From contig JAQFVV010000014.1 of NCBI GenBank assembly GCA_028023455.1, positions 749,336-813,335 of the forward strand: a stretch of DNA of 64,000 nucleotides. The letters run 5' to 3'. This DNA comes from Epiperipatus broadwayi. Taxonomy: Eukaryota; Onychophora; Udeonychophora; Euonychophora; Peripatidae. The notes under the pieces were generated by a model that saw nothing but the letters and a program-made list of their open reading frames with translations, made no database searches and had not been told where the DNA came from. Position 1 is the first letter of the stretch; every line of letters starts with the position of its first letter. Made by a program: the position numbers and the translations under genes. Shown here piece after piece: positions 35,041 to 45,956 of this stretch.

Positions 35041-35412
35041 TTACTTAGTAAACTATGAGAGAAGCTATGAATGGCAAGATATATGCATATACAATTTAAG
35101 GTTTTTCTATTCACTTGGTAAATCAAGTTCTGCATTGTAAATCATAGTTTGAATCTTGTACATCACTACATATAACATGTAAATTTGAAGATTAATAAAT
35201 CATATTTTGAGAAAAAAAACAATTTCATCTTTCAATTAATCATTAATTTTAGCATAAACGTTTTTCGCAACAATTTTAAAATCCTGTTTCTTCTGATCAC
35301 AAACCTTCTGTACATCCATATGAAAATCCTCTATGCTTCAGCATTAAGAGAAATTGTTGGTGCATAAACCTGAATTATCTGCATTTGTTATCTGCATTTT
35401 TGTTTTACACTC
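35041..35412. other. AT-rich spacer
   Basis: No gene is seen. A weak SINE-like piece (gtttgaatcttgtacatcac, about 35150) is too degraded to call. Confidence 0.35.
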
Positions 35413-35534
35413 TTCAACAATCAAAAATTTGTTACTGCATGTTTTATAGGCAGTTATTGACAATTACAGCTAATTCAGCATTCTCTGTAAGCACTGCCTA
35501 TAAAATATGCAGTAACAAATTTTTGATTGTTGAA
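35413..35534. mobile_element. Short hairpin MITE, 42-bp nearly perfect arms
   Basis: The arms 35413-35454 and 35493-35534 are inverse copies with a single visible mismatch (catG/catA). Outer end TTCAACAATCAAAAATTTG, inner end TTTTATAGGCAGT, loop of 38 bp. A transcript would fold into one long hairpin. It is most likely a miniature DNA transposon; no clear target duplication. The near-perfect arms indicate recent formation or maintenance. Confidence 0.85.
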
Positions 35535-36514
<980 letters not shown>

Positions 36515-36529
36515 TAGTTTGCTTAGATT

Positions 36530-36660
36530 TTAAATTATTTTGTCCTAGGATATCATTGGCACAATTAGTAGAGCATCCTATTTGGGGTTGAGAAGTTTCT
36601 GGCATTTAAAATTTTGGTGCTTGAACTACTTATGAACTCTTGAGCATTAAAGCCATAAGC

Positions 36661-36662
<2 letters not shown>
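36530..36662 (+). mobile_element. tRNA-derived SINE copy between two microsatellites
   Basis: A-box-like ggcacaattagtagagcatcc (36559-36579), then ttggggttgagaagtttctgg, then ggtgcttgaactacttatgaactcttgagcattaaagcc, the family body and tail. It is flanked by (ATT)188 upstream and (AT)28 downstream. Confidence 0.75.

Positions 36663-36718
<56 letters not shown>
36663..36718. repeat. (AT)n microsatellite, about 28 units
   Basis: A pure AT run directly after the SINE tail, probably grown from the tail of that insertion. Confidence 0.95.
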
Positions 36719-36720
<2 letters not shown>

Positions 36721-36860
36721 TTGACTTGAACAACAAGTTTGTTAGAATTATATCATTGATTTTCATGTTTATTTTATTAATTTCTTGCCTAAGCTATTTT
36801 ATGTTATATGTTTTCTATCTGGTTGGATACTATTGAATCAACATTTCCATTACATATTAT

Positions 36861-37056
36861 TGTTTAATGAAGAAGAACATATAAATTAATATTAAAGTTT
36901 ATAGGCTTAACGTTTTCGAGGATCCATGCCTCATATTCATAGCCCTCATAAAATGTATAGTAAAATATATGCAAATATTTAAATAAGCTAGTGAGTAGTC
37001 CATTTCTTCTAGATAAACTTTAATATTAATTTATATCTTCTTCTTCATTAAACAAT
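36861..37056. mobile_element. MITE with ~41-bp inverted arms
   Basis: The left arm tgtttaatgaagaagaacat...aatattaaagttta (36862-36902) returns inverted at 37015-37056 with one or two visible differences. The centre (taggcttaacgttttcgagg...) is unique here and has no coding content. Superfamily not assigned. Confidence 0.8.
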
Positions 37057-37480
37057 TATAAATAAGTGTTTTTTGATTAAATATTATTGTAATTAGTCTG
37101 AAGGGATGTTAGTCTATAATATCATTAAACACTATTTATGTAAAAATTCAGAAGTGCTCTTTTACTTTACATGTATTTTTAAGTATAGTCACCCTCTGCA
37201 AGTGAACCTGAGCATAACCACTTATTTTTGATGGTCGAAATATGAATACTGTCTTCAGGTGAGGGTTGGTTTATGATACTATAGATTCTCATTTATTGAA
37301 TACACAAGTGTGTGTTTGTGTGTGATTATATAAAATAATTTGTTTTTAATTGACTTGCCATAAAAAAATATTTTATTTTTTCATGAAATTAATTCAATAA
37401 AGTTTAAGTGCTACATGTGAACTTTTAAGAGTTAGTAGCTAACAGAAAAAAAAAACCCAGTGATTTTTAAAATAATTAAT
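37057..37480. other. AT-rich spacer
   Basis: No gene is seen. A small inverted pair (cagtc/accctc near 37185 and gagggttgg near 37263) may be a MITE relic. Confidence 0.35.
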
Positions 37481-37979
37481 TACATTTTGAATTACAAGTC
37501 TCAAACTAACTCAATCCCCATCTTTGACATCATCCACTTTAGATAAATATAGTAATAATTATTACTAATCATTTACTAAACTAGACATTATCTCTAGTAC
37601 AGATGTAAACTCAAAAACTCATTTAAACATTAATATATGATTTTTTTAAAAATTAAGCACACACACATGTTGTTATTTACATTTCTTTTTAGCACATGTA
37701 ATATCTTTATAAATATATTAAATAACCTCAATACCACATATTGTGCTGAACCAGCACTCCTCAGTCAGTCCAGGTCACCATCTTTCATATATATCTCTAT
37801 TATATGAAAAATATTTATCTATATTAACATTTTGAATTACAAGGGTCAAACTAACTCAACCCACGTCCTTGACATCATTCATGTTAGATAAATACAATAA
37901 TCGTTATTATTAATCATTTACTAAATAGAGATTTCTCTAGCACACATATAAACTTTAAAACTTCAATTAAAGATTAATA
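37481..37979 (-). repeat. Tandem repeat array, units 1 and start of 2 (~346-bp period)
   Basis: cattttgaattacaag occurs at 37483 and again at 37829, each followed by (t/g)tcaaactaactcaa..cc, then tttgacatcat, a gataaata segment and a long shared tail. Unit 1 ends ...tattaaataacctcaataccac and a stretch whose minus strand reads CTGAGGA-GTGCTG-GTT-CAGCAC (37756-37777). I give minus orientation because the ribozyme-like core reads on that strand. Unit 2 is split by the Tigger-like MITE at TA 37978-37979. Confidence 0.8.
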
Positions 37980-39156
37980 CACCTGGGTCTCTTTACGTGG
38001 ACGTATTTAACACGATTTTGAAGTTACACGATTCATGTTTCACCGGAAGTGAACTCCGATAATGCGATATTACTTTAAATAATAAATTTCACGCACTTAC
38101 ATTATATTGAAAGTAATAGCACATTATTGGAATTCGACTTTCATCTTAGTAATTTCAATATTATCATTGCTTTATAATAGTACGATTTTATTCAATAATG
38201 AAATTAAAATCATGATTTCCACATTTTATGTATACACACATTAAATTTTACAAGATTATAATGTAAATTTATTCAAACATTGTGTGTGTTAATTTTGCAT
38301 TTTAAATCACATTCTGTTTTTGCTTTTTGAAAAAGAATGTAATCAATTATTAATCATTTAGTGTCCGCAAGTTTATTTTTAAAAGGTGAGTAATAGCAGT
38401 GGGCACAATTAAATTTGACAATTAAAAATTAAAATCTGATTTTTAATTGTAATTAACAATTTAAAAATTACTTACGGCGACTTGAAATTAATGTGATGTA
38501 AAACAAAATTTGATTTTTAAATGGAATTGAAAATTAAAAAATTAAAGACAAAAATAAGAATTTAATTTTTAGTTGTTAGTTTTAATTAAATTTTTCCCAG
38601 AAGTGGTGAATAAATGTCTTTTTATTATAATAAGTCTAAGTTCATAAACAATTAATAAAATCATCGTCTCAAAGATTAATTACTAATTAAGTTGTCAACA
38701 GAAAACCATTAACACAATATGAGAATGAACTTGACGCTAGTTGTATTTCCTCTTGTGAAGAATCTATTTTTTACCAGTTTGCAAACGAAACTGTTTATCA
38801 GCAAATAGCGATAATAATTAAAATGTGTATAAAAAAATGTAAGTTACTGTACTGTAAATTATGCATAAAATATATTATTTTGAATAAAATTAAATATTAT
38901 AGTTAAAAAAAGTTTGTCTTGTATCAATTTTTTTCAAATTTGAAATTTTCTCTTAGTTATATTTTATTTCCTTTTTTTTTTTTTTTGCGCGAATTTTAAA
39001 GTAAATTTTACGTTGGTGCTTTGCTTCTACGCGAGTTTTGAAAAATCACAGTCTGTATCCCCTTTTTTTCAAGGTAAGTTACGTCTATTTTTGTGTGATT
39101 TCATTTGCACGTGTATTCTGAGGAACCTATCTATCGCGTAAAACGAGACCCAGGTG
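37980..39156. mobile_element. Tigger/pogo-like MITE, 1177 bp, TA target duplication
   Basis: The ends CACCTGGGTCTC...GAGACCCAGGTG are perfect 12-bp inverts, followed inward by looser similarity (ttacgtgg / ttttacgcga). TA stands outside both ends (37978-37979, 39157-39158). The style (GGGTCTCGTTTTACGCG) is like Tigger ends. There is no transposase frame. Unit 1 of the host repeat reads cattaatatatgattttttt at the homologous place, which is the uninterrupted site. An AT-rich internal segment at 38395-38605 (cagtgggcacaattaaattt ... aaatttttcccagaagtgg) might be a nested hAT MITE, low confidence. Confidence 0.9.
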
Positions 39157-39499
39157 TATATCTAATTTTTTAAAATTAAGTGTACACACACACACGTATA
39201 GAGTTATGCATATTTCTCTTTTCCACATGTAATATTTTTATACATATATTAAATAACCTCAATACCACCACTTATTCTTTTAAATTCATATAAATAAAAG
39301 TACAATAAAAGACAAATGATTCCCAAAAATGCATTTCATGCTGATCCAGCACTCATCAGTTGGTCCAAGTCACTATCTCTCATATATATCTATTACATGA
39401 AAATTACTTATCTATATTAACTAATTGCATTTTTGATTTACAAGTGTGAAACTAACTCAACCCACTTCTTTGACACCATCCACTTTATATAAATACAGT
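39157..39499 (-). repeat. Tandem repeat array, end of unit 2 and unit 3 start; left arm of palindrome
   Basis: It resumes unit 2 after the MITE (tctaattttttaaaattaag matches unit 1's gatttttttaaaaattaag), runs through the taaataacctcaataccac block, adds a roughly 74-bp segment absent from unit 1 (about 39270-39343), and continues to the next gcatttttgatttacaag (39427). From about 39230 to 39499 it is also the left arm of a large inverted repeat with 39525-39800. Confidence 0.8.
39311..39374 (-). ncRNA. Hammerhead-ribozyme-like core (hypothesis)
   Basis: On the minus strand the order is CTGATGA (39359-39353), GTGCTG (39352-39347), GAT (loop), CAGCAT (39343-39338), GAAA (39337-39334). This is the hammerhead core CUGANGA - stem II - GAAA with a fully paired 6-bp stem II (one G-U). 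Downstream, TGC...GGGAATC could give a short stem III ending in an NUH-type triplet (AUC), but with a mismatch. Stem I can be drawn only weakly (GGACCAA with TTTGTCT, one mismatch and an unpaired A). The core and stem II are seen; the catalytic RNA is inferred. A DNA repeat with a fortuitous hairpin is the alternative. Confidence 0.35.
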
Positions 39500-39524
39500 A
39501 TAGTTTAGTATAAGTAGTAATAAT

Positions 39525-39800
39525 CATTACTGTATTTATCTAAATTGGATAGTATCAAAGATATATATTTGCTGAGCTAGTTTGACACTTGTAATTCAAA
39601 ATGTAATCATATAATATAGATCATTATTTTTCATATAATAGAGATATATATGAGAGATAATGATTTGGATCAACTGATGAGTGATGGTTCAGCTTGAAAT
39701 GCATCTTGGGTGTCATTTGTCTTTTATTGTATCTTTATTTATATGAATTCAAAAGAGTATGTTGTGGTCTTGAAGTTATTTAATATATTTATAAAATGAA
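39525..39800 (+). repeat. Inverted copy of the repeat unit; right arm of palindrome
   Basis: Reading inverted, it matches 39230-39499: tactgtatttatctaaa, gagctagtttgacacttgtaattc, gagataatgatttggatcaactgatgag, gtcatttgtcttttattgta, gaagttatttaatatattta. Arms of about 270 bp with about 25 bp between them. The ribozyme-like core here lies on the plus strand (CTGATGA 39674-39680, GAAA 39696-39699) with stem II reduced to 4 of 6 pairs. Confidence 0.85.
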
Positions 39801-39946
39801 ATTTACTTTCTTGTCTTCTTATGATTCTAAAAGTTTATGCTTTCTAAAATCTTAACATGTTTTTTTTTTCAAAAAAAAAGGTATTCTGTACACATTAGTT
39901 ATTTGATACACTTCTATTTGTCTACTTGTGTGATTATTTATGTATT
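39801..39946. other. AT-rich spacer
   Basis: No feature is recognised. Confidence 0.3.
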
Positions 39947-40155
39947 TTAAGCCCTACATGTTTAATGGAGAAGTAGAGATTCAATAATGCAGTTCCACTT
40001 CACCATTTCTGATGCTAAAGCTTCTTATGAATTTAAGCCACTAAACCTGACATGATCACCATTCTTTATGCTTACGCAAGCACAGAGGCTACTGTGTGGA
40101 GAATTTTACCTTTATGTTTCTTATGAATTTCTGAGCAATAAATATTTTGATTATT
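39947..40155 (+). mobile_element. SINE-related sequence, diverged, possibly two partial copies
   Basis: ccatttctgatgctaaagcttcttatgaattt (39999-40030) matches the SINE body, and a second tail tttcttatgaatttctgagcaataaata occurs at 40117-40144. The head is poorly preserved (gttccacttcacc at the B-box place). Confidence 0.45.
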
Positions 40156-43100
40156 TTTTAAAATAAATTTTTTTAAAAAAGATGATAGAACATGTGTGCT
40201 AATAATCAATGTTAATGATATAAGTTTTTAAAAAAATATATAAAATAAATAATACAATTTTGATATCTGTAATTTTTTTGTCAGTCTTTAGCCATTCCTG
40301 TAAACATGAGTAATCAGTATATGCTAGACAAGAATGTCAAATAGACTGGACTTAATTTCTAATAGTTATATATTTTAATGGAAACATCGTTTTTACATTA
40401 TAATAATCTAGTGACTGCTTTTCATTAATTGTATTTCTTAGATTAAAGGCTTGGAACATTTGAAAATTGTATAATTTGTACCTTATGCAATTCTGTAGAG
40501 TTATATAAGTGTAACACTAGATTAATAATTATAATTTTAGTAGCCTCAGTTATAAATTAATTGGGATACTTTTAGGAAAAGGTGTATTTATACTCCCAAA
40601 TAAAATATTATATAATTTATTTAGCTTTCCGATATAATTCTATAAAAGTAGTAAGAAATTACCACCAATCAACTACTGCAGTTTAAAGGCAAACTGAGAG
40701 AATTGTGTGTTAATTTTATTTTTATATACTCTTCCTGCTTTCAAAAGGTTAAAGGTCTATGCTAGTAATATATAAATGAGATCATTAAAATATAAAGTTA
40801 CTGACCTAGTACCAGATCTTAGATAAACAAGTTTGTTTAGATACAAATCTTTAGGCATTAAAAATTTCAAATCAATAATTGAGATAGCAAAATGTAATTA
40901 AAGAGTGACAATAGTTGTATTGGAAATATAAGGCCAGAAATTATATATATATCTTCTGGTATTTATTGTTTTCTCATGCTTACAGAGATATGTGTGGCAT
41001 AAAGAAAAAAAATATTACTTCTGATATTGATTAATGAAAGATATGCTACATAACTCATACTATACTTTGTTTTAGTACTTTTTATTAAACAAATTCTACT
41101 ATTATTTCATTATCATTACTGCAATAGATAGTTTTGAATGAGTTCCTTTACATGTGTATGTTATAAGAAAAAAATATATAAAAATGAAAATATTAAAATT
41201 AGAAAAGTCAGGATTATACATTTATGATAACCATTTGTTTATATATATAGAGAGAATATCATTTTAGTTCAGTATCACTAAGAATGAAAATGATTCAAAA
41301 ATCCAAGACAAAACTTTTATTGATAGATTTTATTTATTATTTTCATAATATTCTTAACACACAAAGTTAGTAATTTCAAAAATTGTAGCATTATGTGTAT
41401 CAGTAATGTGCTGATCTAAAATGTTCAACTTTGGTATTTACATACTTGTTTGTATGCTTTCATATAGTTCAAATATAATAGACTTGTAGCATATCATTTG
41501 GCTTCTTGCTGGCCATTTCATTTTCTTTAAATAACATTTGTGTTAGAAGTTCTTATCCACTTTCTGTTCATTGTTCTGAAAGCTGGAACAAAAGTTTAAA
41601 CATGTAACTTTAATAAGTTTTTCAATTTGAATGTAAACCAGTTTTTAACTTTTGGAAATTTAAATTAATTTTTTTTAAAGGAAAAAAAAAAATGTGTTAA
41701 ATTAATTTTAACTTGAGTAATTTTGGTAAACAATATATAAACCACATTAATTAAAACTCAAAGCCAAAAAACTGTTAATGGAAATTGCTGTAGTGTTGAT
41801 GGTATTGGCGGGGGAGGGGGGTCTGTTTATGTGTGTTATTTTTCAAGAAATTATGAAATGAAATCACTGTACAAAAACTTATAATCAGTTACACTATAAT
41901 TTTATATTTGTTTGGTATTTAAAAGATTAAATTGATTTACTTTTTTTTAATTGCCAAAACTCAAGTTATTATATATATTTGAGTGTATTATCATCTTATT
42001 TAATTAAAAATTAAAGCTGATATTTTGTTTGAAATTAAACATAATTATAGGAAATGAAATATACTTTTGATGTTTTATTAATCATAATTTAAGTTTTTAT
42101 CGTTTTTTTTTCTATACTGTTTATTAGTATTATTTCTTCAGATCTCTCAATTTTAAAAGAAAATAATATAAAGCAATAATATACCAAATATTGATATACA
42201 TTTTGGGTTTTAAAAAAAATAAATCATTATTCTCAATGTATTAGCTTAATTTTGCTACATGAACTGTTTTTATTCAGTCATTATTGATATTATTTTAAAT
42301 TAAAATACTTTATTCATTCTATATACATAATGGTTGTACAAAATAACGGAAACATTATATTTTAAATAATTTAATGTAGGCTCATCATTTGCATTACTCA
42401 TTTTTTAAGAGACTAAAATTATACATTTGAACAGTTTGTACATATATGTTAACAGTCTCCAGAAGGAAAAGTGTGATATATTAGTTAAGATGTCACCCGC
42501 GGGTTCTAAGAATTGGAGCATTAATATAAACTCTTATACAAATCTTTTGCTTCGTATTGTTTTATGATTTTGTCAGAAAGTGAACAAAACATGTACTATA
42601 TGACATTTTAATAATGTATTTTTTTTTTTTTTTAAAGTACAAATAAATATATATGACAGTAATTTTAAAATAAATGAATTATTTAAAATGTTATAAAGAT
42701 TTTTCTAACTTTACCATGGGGAAGGGGGGTATATAATTTTAAAATATTGTAGCTGTAACATTTTAAATAAAAAAAAAAACAAATCAGAAAGAAACAAAAA
42801 TTATTTAAAGATTTAGCTCAATGTTTCCAAGTGACTTCCAATAATGTCTTCATTCTGGTTTTTTATTCTCTCGTATAACTGTATTTTCTACTATATGAAT
42901 AAAGATTTTTTTTTAAAAAAAGAATCTATATTGAATAAAAATGTAGTTAAAGTTTCCTGAAATTATGTGAAAATGTTTGTTTATATACAAGGAGTTTTAT
43001 ATCTTAATTGAGGTTTTTCTAAAGTAATTTCTATTTTTATGTCAGGTGCTGTAACCGCATCATTACATATTATTGTATGCTTTTATTAAGAAAGTTAAGA

Positions 43101-45330
43101 TTTATAATATAGCTCCCAAATTGATTTGTAATAATAAAATGCATTAAGAAAATAATAAGCAATGTCACATTTGAGTTTCCAATAAATAATTCAAAGCATT
43201 CTATTGATCTTAGCTTCAAACTTTTTGGAAGATGAGATTATAAACAATGTTGGTTTCCAGAAATATTTTGAAATTGTGATAGGTCCATGCATAGTAATCA
43301 TTTTACCGAAAATAATGTTATGGTCTGTCAGCATAAATAGTAATAACTCTCACCCTGTTACACATTTGGGAGATAGATATGCCTTTCATAATTTCCAAGT
43401 GTAAAGCCTTTCAGTGATTGAAAACATAAATGAGGATTTGACCAGTTATATTATGTGCTGTTTATTTTCTGTTTAAAAATTCTCAGATTAATTTTTCTGT
43501 CATAGCATCTTTATCAAAGAAGCAATGACTTTAAAATACCAGCTCAGCCAGAAATGTTTTGATCTTGGGAATTTTATAAGAGATTATCTTAGTGAAGACT
43601 TATATTAATATATGTTTTCTTCTCTATCACAATTTAATCATTTTTGGATAAGAGATTTGTTTATTTTTAATTACAATACTTTTTAACTTGCATTAATATT
43701 TATTAGTAAGCACTGATTTTTGACTAGAGTCACTACAACTGATTTTGTTTTTCATCAGTAATGAATGCATTCATCATTTTTGATATTGTCCATTTTGAAA
43801 TATTCAACAGTACAACCATTTGAACTTATATTTATTGAATATTAATAAATAAATAATTTGACTTTTTTTAAAACTCAGTCGAGTTCAACATTTATCTGCA
43901 TATATTTATTAAACCATATCAATTTCTTTTCAGTTCATTTTTTTAAAGTTCTTTTTGTGAAAGAAATGTATGTTGGTATGGATTTTAAGTCACATGCGCC
44001 TTTAGATTTCTCTATAAATATGTGTGTGAGATATTTCTTTAAAATTTGTGTCTATTAATTGTTCATAATGAAAAGTCCAGAAAATAGTATTGCACATAAA
44101 TGCAAAACAACTGTATAGGAGTTACCAATTATTTACATGTATCAATAAATGAACTACAATCAATGTAACAACCATGTATATACAGCAACTGTTTTAGTAG
44201 GTAAATTATTGACTATATTTGAAGATGGTTTATTAAAGGGTGTTATGTCATTACACATTTTTTATTGGTGAAAATGATTTCATGTAAAGGATATTCTTTT
44301 TTTTTTTGCTTACATATAAATTGTTTATCACACTAAAATCCTGTTGATCTACATCTAATGATTAAGATGTTGAAAAAGGATTCAATAAAGATATCAAAGT
44401 TATTGGAATTATGTTGAGGAAACAAGTGTCATTTCTAAATTCATATTTTCTTTAGTTTTTGTAATTATTTAAATATTTTTTCAGGTTTTCATATATATAT
44501 ATATGCATTTAATTTATTAATTTAATAGATAATCCTGTCTGCAGTCATGTTTTACCATTAGAGAAAAGCTATTGTTTTTGTTTTTTCTAATTTATTTTTA
44601 TAGAAAATTAAATTTATTTCATCTTTTTTTATTAAGTTTATCAACAACGTAAGTTCTAAAAATGAATATAATATAAATCTAAAATATTTTTTTGCAAATA
44701 AAAAAGAATAATAAATAGCATAAAGTATATAAAAAAACAAAATTTCATTAGAAACAAACAAAAAGCAAAGTGTTGATAGAATGTGATTTGATTTGACATG
44801 TAAATATTTATTTGATGATTTCAGCAAAAAAAGAAAAAAATGCTTGCATTGCCGTATAAACATTAAATAAGTACAAAGAAATAAATATTAATATTTTTTA
44901 TATAAAAAAATCAACATATGAATAAATAAAATTTATTTTTTACAATCTAATTAAAGACAATGTCAAACATGCATAATAACGATTTTGGTTTGTTTGGAAA
45001 TGCCACATTTTTGTTTTTGGAATATAATTAAAATAGAAATCTGATTTTTTTTCTATATTGCAAAAATAACTTTCAGTGTCTTTTTTAATTCTTTTTTTTT
45101 TTTACTGTTAACAAATGCAATGTGTAAATAACAGTAACTTCATTCAGTGTATACACAAGGTCATGATAAAAACATTGAAAGAATTATTAAACATTAATTA
45201 TTTGCTTAAATGTGCTTATTTGCTTATTCTTTTTTTTTTTTTTTTAGATATAAAACTATTGATATTGTAACCAGATTACCTTCCAACTTATATAATCGGT
45301 TTTAACTATTTTCTGATGTGCGTATTGCAG
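40156..45330. other. Long AT-rich non-coding stretch, G over C on plus strand
   Basis: No gene, RNA or clear repeat is seen in more than 5 kb. The open frames here (for example 43204-43404, 43858-44058, 44558-44863 minus) are AT-rich and low-complexity. By eye the plus strand has more G than C and more T than A. A G-rich run ggcgggggaggggggt lies at 41807-41822. If transcribed, it would look like a plus-strand intron; this is inference. Confidence 0.4.
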
Positions 45331-45580
45331 GATGGAAACAAAGATTGGCATTACCCAATGTTTATCTTACCATCCTACTTTGTGCTCATCAGAGGATGTA
45401 ACATTCAAGAGACTGGAAACATCTAGAAAATTTGTTTGTTTGGTTTTCCAAATGGTACCACTAGAGTTCCAGCTTACCACAACCTTACTTACTTATTCAG
45501 ATCTGGTTATGCTGAACATAGCTCAGGAGGCATGAGATTCTTGTGAACAAATGCAATAAATGCTGAGTGGTGTGAAATGA
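45331..45580 (+). other. Candidate 3'-terminal exon
   Basis: A good acceptor (branch-like ttttaac, then gtgcgtattgcag, ending 45330) is followed in phase 0 by 31 open codons (DGNKDWHYPMFILPSYFVL...) to TAG at 45424-45426. A polyadenylation signal AATAAA is at 45555-45560 and a GT-rich stretch (gagtggtgtg) follows. In another phase an ATG at 45332 opens 67 codons to 45535. Each element is individually common in AT-rich DNA; the combination makes it worth noting. I recognise no protein family. Confidence 0.25.
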
Positions 45581-45637
45581 AACTGACTAGATAGATTAGT
45601 TTTAGATAACAATGATTTATTTATTTGACAACAAAAG

Positions 45638-45680
45638 TAATTGACAGTTCATCTTTGGATTGACAGTTCTTCTTTGAATT
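45638..45680. repeat. Short tandem repeat, ~20-bp unit
   Basis: attgacagttcatctttgg, attgacagttcttctttga and a partial attgac follow one another. Confidence 0.7.
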
Positions 45681-45798
45681 GACATTTTCCTATATGTGCA
45701 TATGTTCCTAGGCTAGTTTGATTTACATTTGATCATTCTTTTCATAATCATCAATGATTGGTGCAATAAGTCCCTCAACTATAAGTTCTATACAATAT

Positions 45799-45956
45799 AT
45801 TCATCTTTGATTATGGCATCTGGATGTAAATCTCTCATTCATCTGTGATCCAGGTATGTGGATATAAATTCAATTCATTCATCTTTGATCCAGGTATGGG
45901 GATATAAATTCAAGTCATTCATCTTTGATCCAAGTGTCTGATTTAAATTCAAGTCA
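45799..45956. repeat. Minisatellite, four ~40-bp units
   Basis: Units start at 45799, 45837, 45877 and 45917 with attcatcttTgat; units 2 and 3 also share ccaggtatg.ggatataaattcaa. The outer units are more diverged than the middle pair. Confidence 0.9.

Noticed and set aside
44558-44863. 101-codon minus-strand frame rich in Phe, Leu and Lys
   Set aside because: Composition follows the A/T content; no motif, no GC rise and no conserved neighbour.
45383-45405. Another CTGATGA on the minus strand (tcatcag at about 45388) and several on the plus strand (for example 660, 20420, 54970, 60840)
   Set aside because: None is followed by a stem II and GAAA at hammerhead spacing; only the 37.5-39.8 kb repeats show that combination.
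45799-45956. CRISPR-like array
   Set aside because: The 40-bp units are contiguous without unique spacers, and the genome is eukaryotic; it is a minisatellite.
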